The position numbers and the translations under genes are program-made. A DNA stretch of 61,443 nucleotides. Origin: an uncultured Lachnospiraceae bacterium (GTDB lineage: Bacteria; Bacillota; Clostridia; Lachnospirales; Lachnospiraceae). Shown piece after piece: positions 1 through 8,008 of this stretch. Each line of letters starts with the position of its first letter. Within the stretch, counting starts at the first letter, position 1. Under the pieces are notes generated by a model, which worked only from the letters and a program-made list of their open reading frames with translations, had not been told where the DNA came from and ran no database searches. The stretch spans positions 1 to 61,443 of the forward strand of contig CALZOU010000002.1 in the NCBI GenBank assembly GCA_945827805.1, written 5' to 3'.

Positions 1-1
1 C

Positions 2-667
2 TTCAATATATTCTTTCCCTTTTTCCTTCTCCAGACTTGCGAGTTTTAATTCATAGGAATACTCATCCAGCTTCTGCACGATCTCCAGCCTGCCGCTGAA
101 ATTGCAGAAATACACGGTTCCATTGGGATAATCATCATCGGAAGTTCCCATATCCGAATCATGGTATTTCCCAAAGAAAGTGCCATCTGCCCCAAGAGAA
201 AGATCTGTACTCCATCCACCGGCACCGCTGCTGAACGTAAAGGTAGAAGGCATATCTGCCGGTAACGCCAGTGAGTCATCCTCAACTTTCAGGCTTATCG
301 TCCCATCTGTCTCTTCCTCCACCGTTACAGAAATCTGTGCGTTTTCATCTGTTTCTTCTGTCTCGGTCGCCGGCAGAGCATCTCGTGCCATATCCCCAGC
401 CGACGGCATCTCAGACGATACGGGATTCTCCTGTTTATCTGAAGATACAGCCGATGATTCCTCTTCATTCCCGGATGTTGAAGATACATCAGATGTGGTC
501 GAAGTCTCCTGATTTGCAGATACTGGATCCGACACATCCTGAACGGCCTGTTCAGCAGCTTCACCCGTAGCCGACTGTCCCGTGGATCCGCCGCATCCTC
601 CCGCAGCCAGCGTCATCACTGCTGCCAGTATAATGCAAAGACCTTTCCTTATTTCCAAATTTTTCAT
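2..667 (-). CDS. Lipoprotein, 3' end outside the window
   Basis: An open frame runs from an ATG at 667 to the window edge without a stop (222 codons seen). The first 25 residues are a lipoprotein signal peptide ending in a lipobox-like Leu-Ala-Ala-Gly-Gly-Cys, so the protein should be lipid-anchored on the outer face of the membrane. A long Ser/Thr/Glu/Asp-rich linker follows (about residues 30-95), then a globular part containing GAGGWST and a region rich in Asp and aromatic residues. An AGGA ribosome site lies just upstream, and a good promoter at 723-752 drives it. I do not recognise the family; a substrate-binding or surface-display role is only a guess. The C-terminus is missing because of the window edge, not because the gene is broken. 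Confidence 0.82.
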   Translation of the reverse strand, partial: MKNLEIRKGLCIILAAVMTLAAGGCGGSTGQSATGEAAEQAVQDVSDPVSANQETSTTSDVSSTSGNEEESSAVSSDKQENPVSSEMPSAGDMARDALPATETEETDENAQISVTVEEETDGTISLKVEDDSLALPADMPSTFTFSSGAGGWSTDLSLGADGTFFGKYHDSDMGTSDDDYPNGTVYFCNFSGRLEIVQKLDEYSYELKLASLEKEKGKEYIE

Positions 668-722
668 ATAGATTCCTACTTTCTATAAATTATAGTAGTC
701 CGAAATAATTGTATCTGCCTGT

Positions 723-752
723 ATTATAGAAAATAAGAGGAATTCTCGTCAA
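723..752 (-). promoter_or_regulatory. Sigma-A type promoter of the lipoprotein gene
   Basis: Read on the minus strand: -35 TTGACG (747-752), an 18-base spacer and -10 TATAAT (723-728), about 55 bases before the start codon at 667. Confidence 0.7.
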
Positions 753-792
753 GGTTATTGGAGAGAAATTCAAAATTCCTAAGATTTACAAA

Positions 793-827
793 ATCCCCCA
801 TCACTCCACAAAAGAGTGATGGGGGAT
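793..827 (-). terminator. Intrinsic terminator of ppdK
   Basis: A perfect 14-bp stem (793-806 with 814-827) with a 7-base loop is followed on the minus strand by a T-rich run (ATTTTGTAAATCTT). It lies about 65 bases past the ppdK stop codon. Confidence 0.85.
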
Positions 828-890
828 CTCCTTATGTATTCACTTAAGAATCAATTTAGAGCAAACTCGCTACGCAGTGATGCTCTGAAA

Positions 891-3518
891 TTATTTCTGT
901 GCGATAGCTGCCTGAGCTGCTGCCAGACGAGCGATCGGTACACGGAACGGTGAACAGGATACATAGTCAAGACCGATCTTGTTGCAGAACTCAACAGAGG
1001 ACGGATCTCCACCGTGCTCTCCACAGATACCGATGTGCAGCTTCGGATTAACCGGTTTGCCAAGTTTGATAGCCATTTCCATCAGCTTGCCAACACCTGT
1101 CTGATCCAGTTTTGCAAACGGATCGTTCTCGAAGATCTTAGCATCATAGTAAGCATTCAGGAACTTACCGGCATCGTCACGGGAGAAGCCGAAGGTCATC
1201 TGTGTCAGGTCGTTTGTACCGAAGCAGAAGAAGTCAGCCTCTGTTGCGATCTCGTCAGCTGTCAGAGCAGCTCTCGGGATCTCGATCATAGTACCTACTT
1301 CGTATTCCAGATCAGCGCCGGCTGCAGCGATCTCAGCGTCAGCTGTCTCAACTACGAATTTCTTAACGTATTTCAGCTCTTTGATATCGCCAACAAGCGG
1401 GATCATGATCTCCGGTTTGATTGTCCAATCCGGATGAGCGTTCTTAACATTGATAGCTGCACGGATAACAGCCTTTGTCTGCATCTTAGCGATTTCCGGA
1501 TAAGTTACAGCCAGACGGCATCCACGATGACCCATCATCGGGTTGAACTCTACCAGAGACTCGATAACAGCCTTGATATCCTCTACAGTCTTGCCCTGAG
1601 CGTCAGCCAGCTTCTTGATGTCCTCTTCCTCAGTCGGAACGAACTCATGCAGCGGCGGATCCAGGAAACGGATAGTAACCGGGTTACCTTCCAGAGCTGT
1701 GAACAGACCCTCGAAGTCTTCCTGCTGATACGGCAGGATTTTCTCCATAGCTGCTTCTCTCTCTTCCAGAGTTGTGGAGCAGATCATCTCACGGAAAGCA
1801 TCGATTCTGCCTTCACCGAAGAACATATGCTCTGTACGGCAAAGACCGATACCCTCAGCACCCAGCTCAACAGCTTTCTTAGCGTCTTCCGGAGTATCTG
1901 CGTTTGTACGAACTTTCATAGTTCTGAACTTGTCAGCCCAGGCCATGATGCGTCCGAATGTACCGGCGATAGTAGCATCTACAGTTGCGATAGCGCCGTC
2001 GTAGATATTACCTGTTGTACCATCGATGGAGATAACGTCTCCCTCATGGAACTCTTTTCCAGCCAGTGTGAATTTCTTGTTCTCTTCATCCATGTTGATG
2101 TCGCCGCAGCCGGATACGCAGCACTCACCCATACCACGGGCAACTACTGCAGCGTGAGAAGTCATACCACCACGAACAGTCAGGATACCCTGAGCAGCTT
2201 TCATACCGGTGATATCTTCCGGAGATGTCTCCAGACGAACAAGGATAACTTTCTCGCCTCTCTCAGCCCATGCAACAGCATCATCAGCTGTAAATACAAC
2301 TTTACCGCAGGCAGCACCCGGGGAAGCACCCAGACCTTTTCCGATCGGAGTAGCAGCCTTCAGAGCAGCAGCATCGAACTGCGGATGAAGCAGAGTGTCA
2401 AGGTTACGCGGATCGATCATTGCAACAGCCTCTTCCTCTGTTCTCATGCCCTCATCTACGAGGTCACATGCGATCTGAAGAGCAGCCTGAGCAGTTCTCT
2501 TACCGTTACGTGTCTGCAGCATGTACAGTTTCTTGTTCTCAACAGTAAACTCCATATCCTGCATATCTCTGTAGTGATTTTCCAGAGTCTTGCAAACCTC
2601 TACGAACTGAGCGTAAGCTTCCGGGAACTCCTCTTCCATCTTAGCGATCGGCATCGGAGTACGAACGCCGGCAACAACGTCCTCGCCCTGTGCGTTGATC
2701 AGGAACTCACCCATCAGTTTCTTCTCGCCTGTAGCCGGGTCACGTGTGAAGGCAACACCAGTACCACAATCATCGCCCATGTTACCGAAAGCCATGGACT
2801 GTACGTTTACAGCAGTACCCCAGGAATACGGGATATCGTTGTCACGACGGTATACGTTTGCACGCGGGTTATCCCAGGAACGGAATACGGCTTTAACAGC
2901 GCCCATCAGCTGTTCCTTCGGATCATCCGGGAAATCGGAACCGATTTTTTCTTTGTATTCAGCCTTGAACTGAGCTGCCAGCTCTTTCAGATCCTCAGCG
3001 GTAAGCTCAACGTCGAAAGTAACACCTTTTTTAGCTTTCATCTCATCGATGAGCTCTTCAAAGTATTTCTTACCAACTTCCATAACTACATCAGAGTACA
3101 TCTGGATAAATCTTCTGTAGCAGTCCCAAGCCCAACGCGGATTGCCGGACTTCTTGGCAATTGTTTCAACAACTGTTTCGTTCAGACCAAGGTTCAGGAT
3201 AGTATCCATCATACCCGGCATGGAAGCACGAGCACCGGAACGAACGGAAACAAGCAGCGGATTCTCGCTGTCACCGAACTTTTTGCCGGTGATCTCTTCC
3301 ATCTTTACGATGTACTCATTGATCTGACCCTGAATCTCGTCGTTGATCTCTCTGCCATCCTCGTAGTACTGAGTACAAGCTTCAGTTGTAATGGTAAAGC
3401 CCTGCGGTACCGGAAGACCAAGGCTGGTCATCTCGGCAAGGTTAGCACCTTTTCCACCAAGGAGCTCACGCATGTTGGCATTACCTTCACTGAATAAGTA
3501 AACCCACTTTCTTGCCAT
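891..3518 (-). CDS. ppdK: Pyruvate, phosphate dikinase
   Basis: Interconverts pyruvate + ATP + Pi with PEP + AMP + PPi in the cytosol. In PPi-using anaerobes it commonly runs towards pyruvate and ATP, replacing pyruvate kinase. The start at 3518 (MARKWVYLF) is chosen because AGGAGG lies 8-9 bases upstream; a longer frame reaching 3680 has no ribosome site. The resulting 875 residues match the usual length. The N-terminal nucleotide-binding part opens with GGKGANLAEM. The swivelling phosphohistidine domain carries TSHAAVVARG near residue 453, and the C-terminal PEP barrel carries the catalytic Cys in CGEHGGDP near 833. Codon use is strongly biased, as expected of an abundant protein, which leaves an 827-codon open frame on the opposite strand. 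The neighbouring phosphofructokinase is of the PPi type. Confidence 0.98.
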   Translation of the reverse strand: MARKWVYLFSEGNANMRELLGGKGANLAEMTSLGLPVPQGFTITTEACTQYYEDGREINDEIQGQINEYIVKMEEITGKKFGDSENPLLVSVRSGARASMPGMMDTILNLGLNETVVETIAKKSGNPRWAWDCYRRFIQMYSDVVMEVGKKYFEELIDEMKAKKGVTFDVELTAEDLKELAAQFKAEYKEKIGSDFPDDPKEQLMGAVKAVFRSWDNPRANVYRRDNDIPYSWGTAVNVQSMAFGNMGDDCGTGVAFTRDPATGEKKLMGEFLINAQGEDVVAGVRTPMPIAKMEEEFPEAYAQFVEVCKTLENHYRDMQDMEFTVENKKLYMLQTRNGKRTAQAALQIACDLVDEGMRTEEEAVAMIDPRNLDTLLHPQFDAAALKAATPIGKGLGASPGAACGKVVFTADDAVAWAERGEKVILVRLETSPEDITGMKAAQGILTVRGGMTSHAAVVARGMGECCVSGCGDINMDEENKKFTLAGKEFHEGDVISIDGTTGNIYDGAIATVDATIAGTFGRIMAWADKFRTMKVRTNADTPEDAKKAVELGAEGIGLCRTEHMFFGEGRIDAFREMICSTTLEEREAAMEKILPYQQEDFEGLFTALEGNPVTIRFLDPPLHEFVPTEEEDIKKLADAQGKTVEDIKAVIESLVEFNPMMGHRGCRLAVTYPEIAKMQTKAVIRAAINVKNAHPDWTIKPEIMIPLVGDIKELKYVKKFVVETADAEIAAAGADLEYEVGTMIEIPRAALTADEIATEADFFCFGTNDLTQMTFGFSRDDAGKFLNAYYDAKIFENDPFAKLDQTGVGKLMEMAIKLGKPVNPKLHIGICGEHGGDPSSVEFCNKIGLDYVSCSPFRVPIARLAAAQAAIAQK

Positions 3519-3604
3519 TAAAACATTCCTCCTATAAAGTAAATTATCAGGTCCATGCTGCCGAAGGCGCACAGACTCACTGACATTCATAATTAGACAC
3601 ATAT

Positions 3605-3632
3605 ATTTTACCATAAATAGGTTGTCCGTCAA
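3605..3632 (-). promoter_or_regulatory. Probable ppdK promoter
   Basis: Minus strand: -35 TTGACG (3627-3632), a 16-base spacer and -10 TAAAAT (3605-3610). This leaves a leader of roughly 80 bases before the ppdK start. Confidence 0.65.
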
Positions 3633-3723
3633 GTAAATAATCTCAATCTGGAAATATCTCGTGCACAAAAAAACGAACAAAATTTCTGCAGGTTTTTATG
3701 GAAAATATACATGACAATAATAA

Positions 3724-3764
3724 AAACAGCAGAGACATCTCCAAAATCGCTGTCTCTGCTGTTT
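3724..3764 (-). terminator. Intrinsic terminator of the phosphofructokinase gene
   Basis: A perfect 14-bp stem (3724-3737 with 3751-3764) is followed on the minus strand by TTTATTATTG. It starts 9 bases past the stop codon. Confidence 0.85.
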
Positions 3765-3773
3765 CCAGAATAA

Positions 3774-5006
3774 TTATCGTTTCAAAACCATATGATGCGG
3801 AATACCATCCACATAGTACGGAACATAATTTCCGGCGATGAGGGGTCTTGCGTAGGCGCTGTAAGCCGGTGTCACATCAAGCCCGTCCTCTGTGATCCAT
3901 TCCACAGGCACCTTTCGCTCTACATTGGCCACACCGTGTACATCCGCCAGACCATAGCTCACCTGATACGGATCTCTCTCCGGCACCTGGATCGTTACCA
4001 CCTTGCCGGTCTCACCGGTCACAGCCTTCTTGCAGGCATAAGATCCCACATCAAAAGCCTCACGGATATCAATGATGGAAGCTGTATGGGTAGCCGCTCT
4101 CTGCAGTGTGGAAAATTCAATATTTCTCACTTTATAATTAGACTCCTGCATCAGTTTATTGGCCAGAAGCTCACCGCATCCGGCAAGCATCTTGTGACCG
4201 AAAGCGTCCAGTTTGGCATTCTCCTGCTCTATCTCACAGACAAAGGTGCCGTCCGCAAAATGAATTCCCTCAGAAACAGCCGCCACGATGGAATGCTTTG
4301 TCTTTGCCAGCTCATGGATCTTCTGATAAAAAGCATCCATATCAAAATCCACCTCCGGCAGACAGATGATATCCGGTCCGCAGCAGTCATCACCTCTGGA
4401 AAGAGCAGACGCCGCAGTCAGCCATCCCGCGTGACGGCCCATAATCTCAATGATCACCACAGAAGGGATCGGACTGTCGTAACACTCATTGTCTCTGATG
4501 ATCTCTTTTACAGAGGTTCCGATATATTTTGCGGCAGAACCGTATCCCGGTGTATGGTCCATGATCGGCAGATCGTTATCGATGGTCTTTGGTATGCCCA
4601 TAAATTTCTGCGGTTTATTGTGCTGCGCTGCATAATCCGACAGCATCTTTACCGTGTCCATGGAATCATTTCCGCCGATGTACAGAAAATACTCGATATC
4701 ATATTTCTCCAGGATTGCAAAAATCTTTTCGTACATCTGAGGATCTTTTTCAATGGGCGGCAGCTTAAAGCGGCAGGAACCGAGGAAAGCTGACGGAGTC
4801 CTCTTTAAGAACTCTATATCCTCTCTCGTTTTGATATACTCCTCACCCAGGTCGATCAGATCCTCTTTTAAAAATCCCTGAATGCCGTAATGCATACCGT
4901 AGATTTTCGGAATTCCCATCTGCTTTGCCGCATGGATCGCCCCGGCAAGACTGGAATTAATTACAGCGGTGGGACCGCCGGATTGTCCGATAACTATATT
5001 TCCCAT
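3774..5006 (-). CDS. pfp: Pyrophosphate-type 6-phosphofructokinase
   Basis: Phosphorylates fructose 6-phosphate to fructose 1,6-bisphosphate. Two sites that set the phosphoryl donor in this family both look PPi-type: IGGNDS (residues 110-115) has Asp where ATP enzymes have the second Gly of GGDGS, and PKTIDND (139-145) has Lys where ATP enzymes have Gly. The N-terminal IGQSGGPTAVIN loop is also typical. PPi use is therefore inferred from established family rules, not shown. The start at 5006 is chosen because AAGGAG lies 9 bases upstream; an ATG two codons earlier is too close to that site, and the longer frame to 5039 lacks one. The product is 410 residues. It lies just upstream of ppdK, the other PPi-linked glycolytic enzyme, but each gene has its own terminator or promoter. 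Confidence 0.93.
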   Translation of the reverse strand: MGNIVIGQSGGPTAVINSSLAGAIHAAKQMGIPKIYGMHYGIQGFLKEDLIDLGEEYIKTREDIEFLKRTPSAFLGSCRFKLPPIEKDPQMYEKIFAILEKYDIEYFLYIGGNDSMDTVKMLSDYAAQHNKPQKFMGIPKTIDNDLPIMDHTPGYGSAAKYIGTSVKEIIRDNECYDSPIPSVVIIEIMGRHAGWLTAASALSRGDDCCGPDIICLPEVDFDMDAFYQKIHELAKTKHSIVAAVSEGIHFADGTFVCEIEQENAKLDAFGHKMLAGCGELLANKLMQESNYKVRNIEFSTLQRAATHTASIIDIREAFDVGSYACKKAVTGETGKVVTIQVPERDPYQVSYGLADVHGVANVERKVPVEWITEDGLDVTPAYSAYARPLIAGNYVPYYVDGIPHHMVLKR

Positions 5007-5092
5007 AATCATTTGCTCCTTCTTGCATATTTGTGACACATTTTCCTGTGCAGGAACTTTCTCGCGCCATCTTAATTTTTCTTATACCATGT

Positions 5093-5121
5093 ATTATAGG
5101 GGATGGGAAGGAAATAATCCA
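5093..5121 (-). promoter_or_regulatory. Candidate promoter of the phosphofructokinase gene
   Basis: Minus strand: -10 TATAAT (5093-5098) with a weak -35 TGGATT (5116-5121) at 17 bases. The -10 is perfect but the -35 is poor. Confidence 0.45.
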
Positions 5122-5261
5122 TCCCGTTTCTTGCCTTTTTCATTTTTCAGGCATATACTGTTATCATACACATTCCTGTGGTTCTTATCCAATTCGGCAA
5201 AAATCAGGTGTTTTCTTTATTTTTCTCAGACTGATATATTTTCAATTTACAGGCATTATCC

Positions 5262-5284
5262 CTGTTCAGTATCTTCACTGATAC
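5262..5284 (+). repeat. Dispersed palindromic repeat, copy R1
   Basis: Matches the four-copy consensus CTGTTCAGTACCTTCACAGA(TAC) at 21 of 23 positions. The following 30 bases resemble those after copy R2 at 16248-16270. Confidence 0.65.
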
Positions 5285-5337
5285 TATTAGCAAACCCATG
5301 AAAAAACGGCTACGCCGAAAAGAAAAGAGGTATTTTC

Positions 5338-6690
5338 ATGAAAGCAGAAGAACGTCAGCAGATGCTGGCCAACGCACCCATTCCCGGACTTGTCATCCGA
5401 CTGTCCATACCAACGATCATCAGTATGCTGGTGACTTCCCTTTACAATATGGCTGACACTTTTTTTGTCGGACAGATCAGCACCAGTGCCACCGCAGCTG
5501 TCGGTGTCGTATTCCCGCTGATGGCTATCATCCAGGCTTTTGGATTTTTCTATGGTCACGGTTCCGGAAATACGATTTCCAGAAAGCTTGGTGCCGGCCA
5601 GACAGAGGAAGCAAGACATCTTTCTTCCTGCGGATATTATCTTGCACTCTTTACCGGAATTCTGTTTGGCGCAATCTGTTTTTTGTTTGTTCAGCCGCTT
5701 TCCAGAGTTCTCGGCTCTACGGATACGATCTTACCGTATACGATCTCCTATATGCGCATCATTGTGCTGGGTGCTCCGGCCGTCATGGGTTCCTTTGTGC
5801 TGAACAACCAGCTTCGCTTTCAGGGATTTGCGCTGTATTCCATGATCGGCATGACCTTTGGCGGTATTCTCAATATCTTCCTTGATCCGCTTCTGATCTT
5901 TTATTTTGAAATGGGCATCACCGGTGCTGCGGTAGCCACGGTATTCAGCCAGACGCTGTCCATGCTGCTTCTGCTGCTTTTATGCCGACGCTGCCAGGCA
6001 CTCCCTCACCGTCTCAGTGACCTGAAATATCTTGGCAGTACCATCGCTCCCATTTGCGGAGGAGGTTTTCCGTCCCTATGCCGTCAGGGTCTGGCCAGTA
6101 TCTCTACCATTGCCTTGAACCTGGCCGCAAAACCCTATGGTGACGCTGCCATCGCCGCAATGTCCATCGTAACGAGGATCATGATGTTTGCCAACTCCGC
6201 CACCATCGGCTTCGGCCAGGGGTTCCAGCCTATCTGTGGTTTCAACTACGGTGCCGGCAACAAAAAGCGTGTTCTTGAAGCGTTCTGGTTCTGCATGAAG
6301 CTCATTACCTCAGTATTGCTGGTAGCCGCAATAGCAGCGTTTATCTTCTCGCCCAACCTGGTGGCCGTCTTCAGAAGAAACGATCCTGACGTTACCCGCA
6401 TCGGTGCCCTTGCTCTCAGAGCACAGTGCATCACGCTGCCTCTTTGCGGCTGGATCATCCTCAACAATATGCTGTTTCAGACTATCGGCTACACCCTGCC
6501 CGCCAGCATTCTGGCCTCTTCCAGACAGGGTGTCTGCTTTCTGCCCCTGATCCTGATCCTGCCTCTGATCTTCGGTCTCACCGGAGTCCAGATTGCCCAG
6601 GCCGGAGCCGACATCTGCTCTTTTCTGCTGGCGCTGTATCTGCATAAGACTAAACTGAAGGATTTCTATCTTGCCACTAAGCATTCATAA
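5338..6690 (+). CDS. MATE family multidrug/metabolite exporter
   Basis: A 450-residue membrane protein with about 12 hydrophobic segments in two homologous halves, as in MATE Na+ or H+ antiporters. The opening (IPGLVIRLSIPTIISMLVTSLYN, then MADTFFVG) is the usual first-helix signature, and GFGQGFQPICGFNYGA in the second half is the equivalent conserved segment of MepA/DinF-like members. The start is set by AGAGG 8 bases upstream. It stands alone between a divergent phosphofructokinase gene and a convergent shell-protein gene and ends at a strong bidirectional terminator. The substrate cannot be told from the sequence. Confidence 0.93.
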   Translation: MKAEERQQMLANAPIPGLVIRLSIPTIISMLVTSLYNMADTFFVGQISTSATAAVGVVFPLMAIIQAFGFFYGHGSGNTISRKLGAGQTEEARHLSSCGYYLALFTGILFGAICFLFVQPLSRVLGSTDTILPYTISYMRIIVLGAPAVMGSFVLNNQLRFQGFALYSMIGMTFGGILNIFLDPLLIFYFEMGITGAAVATVFSQTLSMLLLLLLCRRCQALPHRLSDLKYLGSTIAPICGGGFPSLCRQGLASISTIALNLAAKPYGDAAIAAMSIVTRIMMFANSATIGFGQGFQPICGFNYGAGNKKRVLEAFWFCMKLITSVLLVAAIAAFIFSPNLVAVFRRNDPDVTRIGALALRAQCITLPLCGWIILNNMLFQTIGYTLPASILASSRQGVCFLPLILILPLIFGLTGVQIAQAGADICSFLLALYLHKTKLKDFYLATKHS

Positions 6691-6698
6691 TCTTATTG

Positions 6699-6739
6699 TT
6701 AAACGATAATGTTACCCTTATCACTAAACAATAATGTTA
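6699..6739 (+). repeat. Short direct repeat before the terminator
   Basis: TAAACGATAATGTTA (near 6699-6713) and TAAACAATAATGTTA (near 6725-6739) differ by one base. They lead directly into the hairpin at 6737-6773. Confidence 0.6.
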
Positions 6740-6773
6740 AACGGGTGAAAGCAAAAAGCTTTCACCCGTTTAA
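6737..6773. terminator. Bidirectional terminator between MATE and shell-protein genes
   Basis: A perfect 16-bp stem (6737-6752 with 6758-6773) with an AAAAA loop and A/T-rich flanks on both sides, lying between two convergent genes. Confidence 0.8.
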
Positions 6774-6790
6774 TGTTCATGTCATATTTG

Positions 6791-6904
6791 CACTTTTGCC
6801 TGGGGAGCATCGAATTTCTGTTATTCAAGTAAAATTGATGTCTTTGGCTCCGACTTTTTGCTTGGGAAACATCGAAATTTTATTAATTAATCAAATCCGA
6901 TGCC
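6791..6904. repeat. Two imperfect tandem copies of a ~60-bp hairpin-forming unit
   Basis: ACTTTTGCCTGGGGAGCATCG (from about 6792) recurs with changes as ACTTTTTGCTTGGGAAACATCG (from about 6854). In each unit a CATCG is followed about 25-30 bases later by its complement (TGATG or CGATG), so each can fold. A separate perfect palindrome, TGCCATT/AATGGCA, follows at 6901-6918. No coding sense is apparent. Confidence 0.5.
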
Positions 6905-6970
6905 ATTTTACAATGGCACATTTTCCGGCTCGATCGAATACCAGAATAAATCCTCCCAAAAAACGATGAA

Positions 6971-7690
6971 TCACTCTAAAAACGGTGTACCCGGAATCTC
7001 CGGATAACTTCCCATAGAAATCAGCAACTGCAGACCAATCTCCCTGGCCGTCAATACTGCCTCCTTTACCGCAGAAGCGTCTCCCGTCACTGCCAGAATC
7101 ACTTCATTGGAATGGCTGGTACCGATACTGGGCGTCATATAGCTGACTATTTCCACATCTGCAGATTTAAGAGCCCGATCCGCCATCACCAGACCAATGG
7201 CAGCCGGTGATCCACACAGGAAACCAAATGCCTGGTGCATGGGTACCTGAAATGCCTTGTGAAGCGCCTGCCCGGCACTGGCCGAATAGGCAAACTCCAG
7301 ATGGCCCGCTTCACTGATATAAAGCTCACCGGCATTTTTGTTGGTCAGCTCCAGCATCAGAGAAACAGCATGACGGGCTTCTTCCACATTTTCGGCACCG
7401 AGGACGATATAGTTACCGTGACCGCCCCAGCCCTTGGTATCTCTGGGAAGATCAATGATCAACACCTCTGTGTTGGTCATCTTCACGGCCTCATCTGCTG
7501 CTGTGATCTGTCCAGCCGCACCGGTACGGGAACTGAATACCCCCAGCGCCCGGTACTTTTCGGGAATCCCCATCTGTTTATGCAGTTGTCTGTCCACACC
7601 GCCAATAACCAGTCCAATGGAATCCAGCACCGCTGTCCCCACAAACTCCGTCAGCTGACAGTTCATTGAAATGTCGTGTACATTTATCAT
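6971..7690 (-). CDS. PduB-like bacterial microcompartment shell protein
   Basis: A 239-residue tandem-BMC-domain protein of the kind that forms trimers in the faces of microcompartment shells. Close PduB-type landmarks are visible in order: ELVGTA-like EFVGTAVLDSIGLVI near the N-terminus, KYRALGV, RTGAAGQITAADEAVK, IDLPRDTKGWGGHG, then the second domain with FGFLCGSPAAIGLVMAD, SADVEIVSYMTPSIGTSHSNEVI and VLTAREIG. An AAGG ribosome site precedes the ATG at 7690. No other microcompartment gene (diol dehydratase, aldehyde dehydrogenase, single-domain shell protein) is in the window, so it is an orphan here. It may serve a compartment encoded elsewhere or be a leftover. Family assignment is firm; role is not. 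Confidence 0.9.
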   Translation of the reverse strand: MINVHDISMNCQLTEFVGTAVLDSIGLVIGGVDRQLHKQMGIPEKYRALGVFSSRTGAAGQITAADEAVKMTNTEVLIIDLPRDTKGWGGHGNYIVLGAENVEEARHAVSLMLELTNKNAGELYISEAGHLEFAYSASAGQALHKAFQVPMHQAFGFLCGSPAAIGLVMADRALKSADVEIVSYMTPSIGTSHSNEVILAVTGDASAVKEAVLTAREIGLQLLISMGSYPEIPGTPFLE

Positions 7691-8008
7691 GGCTTTCTAC
7701 CTTACATCATAGTCTCTGAATAATAATATTAGAATCGGCGTATCTGTGAAGGTACTAAACAGATCCGACTCGGCATAAACATCATGCATTAACTCAACTG
7801 TATTTTGACCAAAAGACAGGTAAATACAGAATATATCAATACATGTAAATCAAACTCACCATATCATGTTTAGTATAACATTTCACCAACTGCATGAAAA
7901 GGATTTTTTCTCAGTTCTCCGTCTTACATATGAAAGAAGTATTCTTCGTCAATATATCAGAAACTTAATTTTCGCTGTGGCTGATAAATAGTGTGACGAA
8001 CGGATTCC
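7691..8008. other. Intergenic region between shell-protein and second MATE gene
   Basis: Holds repeat copy R3 and otherwise A/T-rich sequence upstream of the shell-protein gene. I could not find a convincing promoter or a terminator for the MATE gene that ends at 8009. Confidence 0.5.
7740..7762 (-). repeat. Dispersed palindromic repeat, copy R3
   Basis: On the minus strand it matches the consensus CTGTTCAGTACCTTCACAGA(TAC) at 22 of 23 positions. It lies about 50 bases upstream of the shell-protein gene. Confidence 0.65.

Larger units (their letters stand above)
5007..5337. other. Intergenic region between divergent pfp and MATE genes
   Basis: Holds a candidate pfp promoter on the minus strand, one copy of the dispersed 23-bp palindromic repeat (5262-5284) and, right after it, a stretch (5290-5316) resembling the sequence that follows the same repeat at 16276. 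A small CGGC/GCCG hairpin sits before the MATE ribosome site. I see no gene or RNA here. Confidence 0.6.

Noticed and set aside
1014-3497. An 827-codon open frame on the plus strand opposite ppdK
   Set aside because: It is a mirror of the strong codon bias in ppdK: the reverse frame lacks stops by chance of codon choice. It has no ribosome site, no promoter, and a low-complexity Ser/Leu/Cys-rich product.
6709-6969. An 86-codon plus-strand frame after the MATE gene
   Set aside because: It crosses a strong terminator and two hairpin repeats and has no ribosome site.
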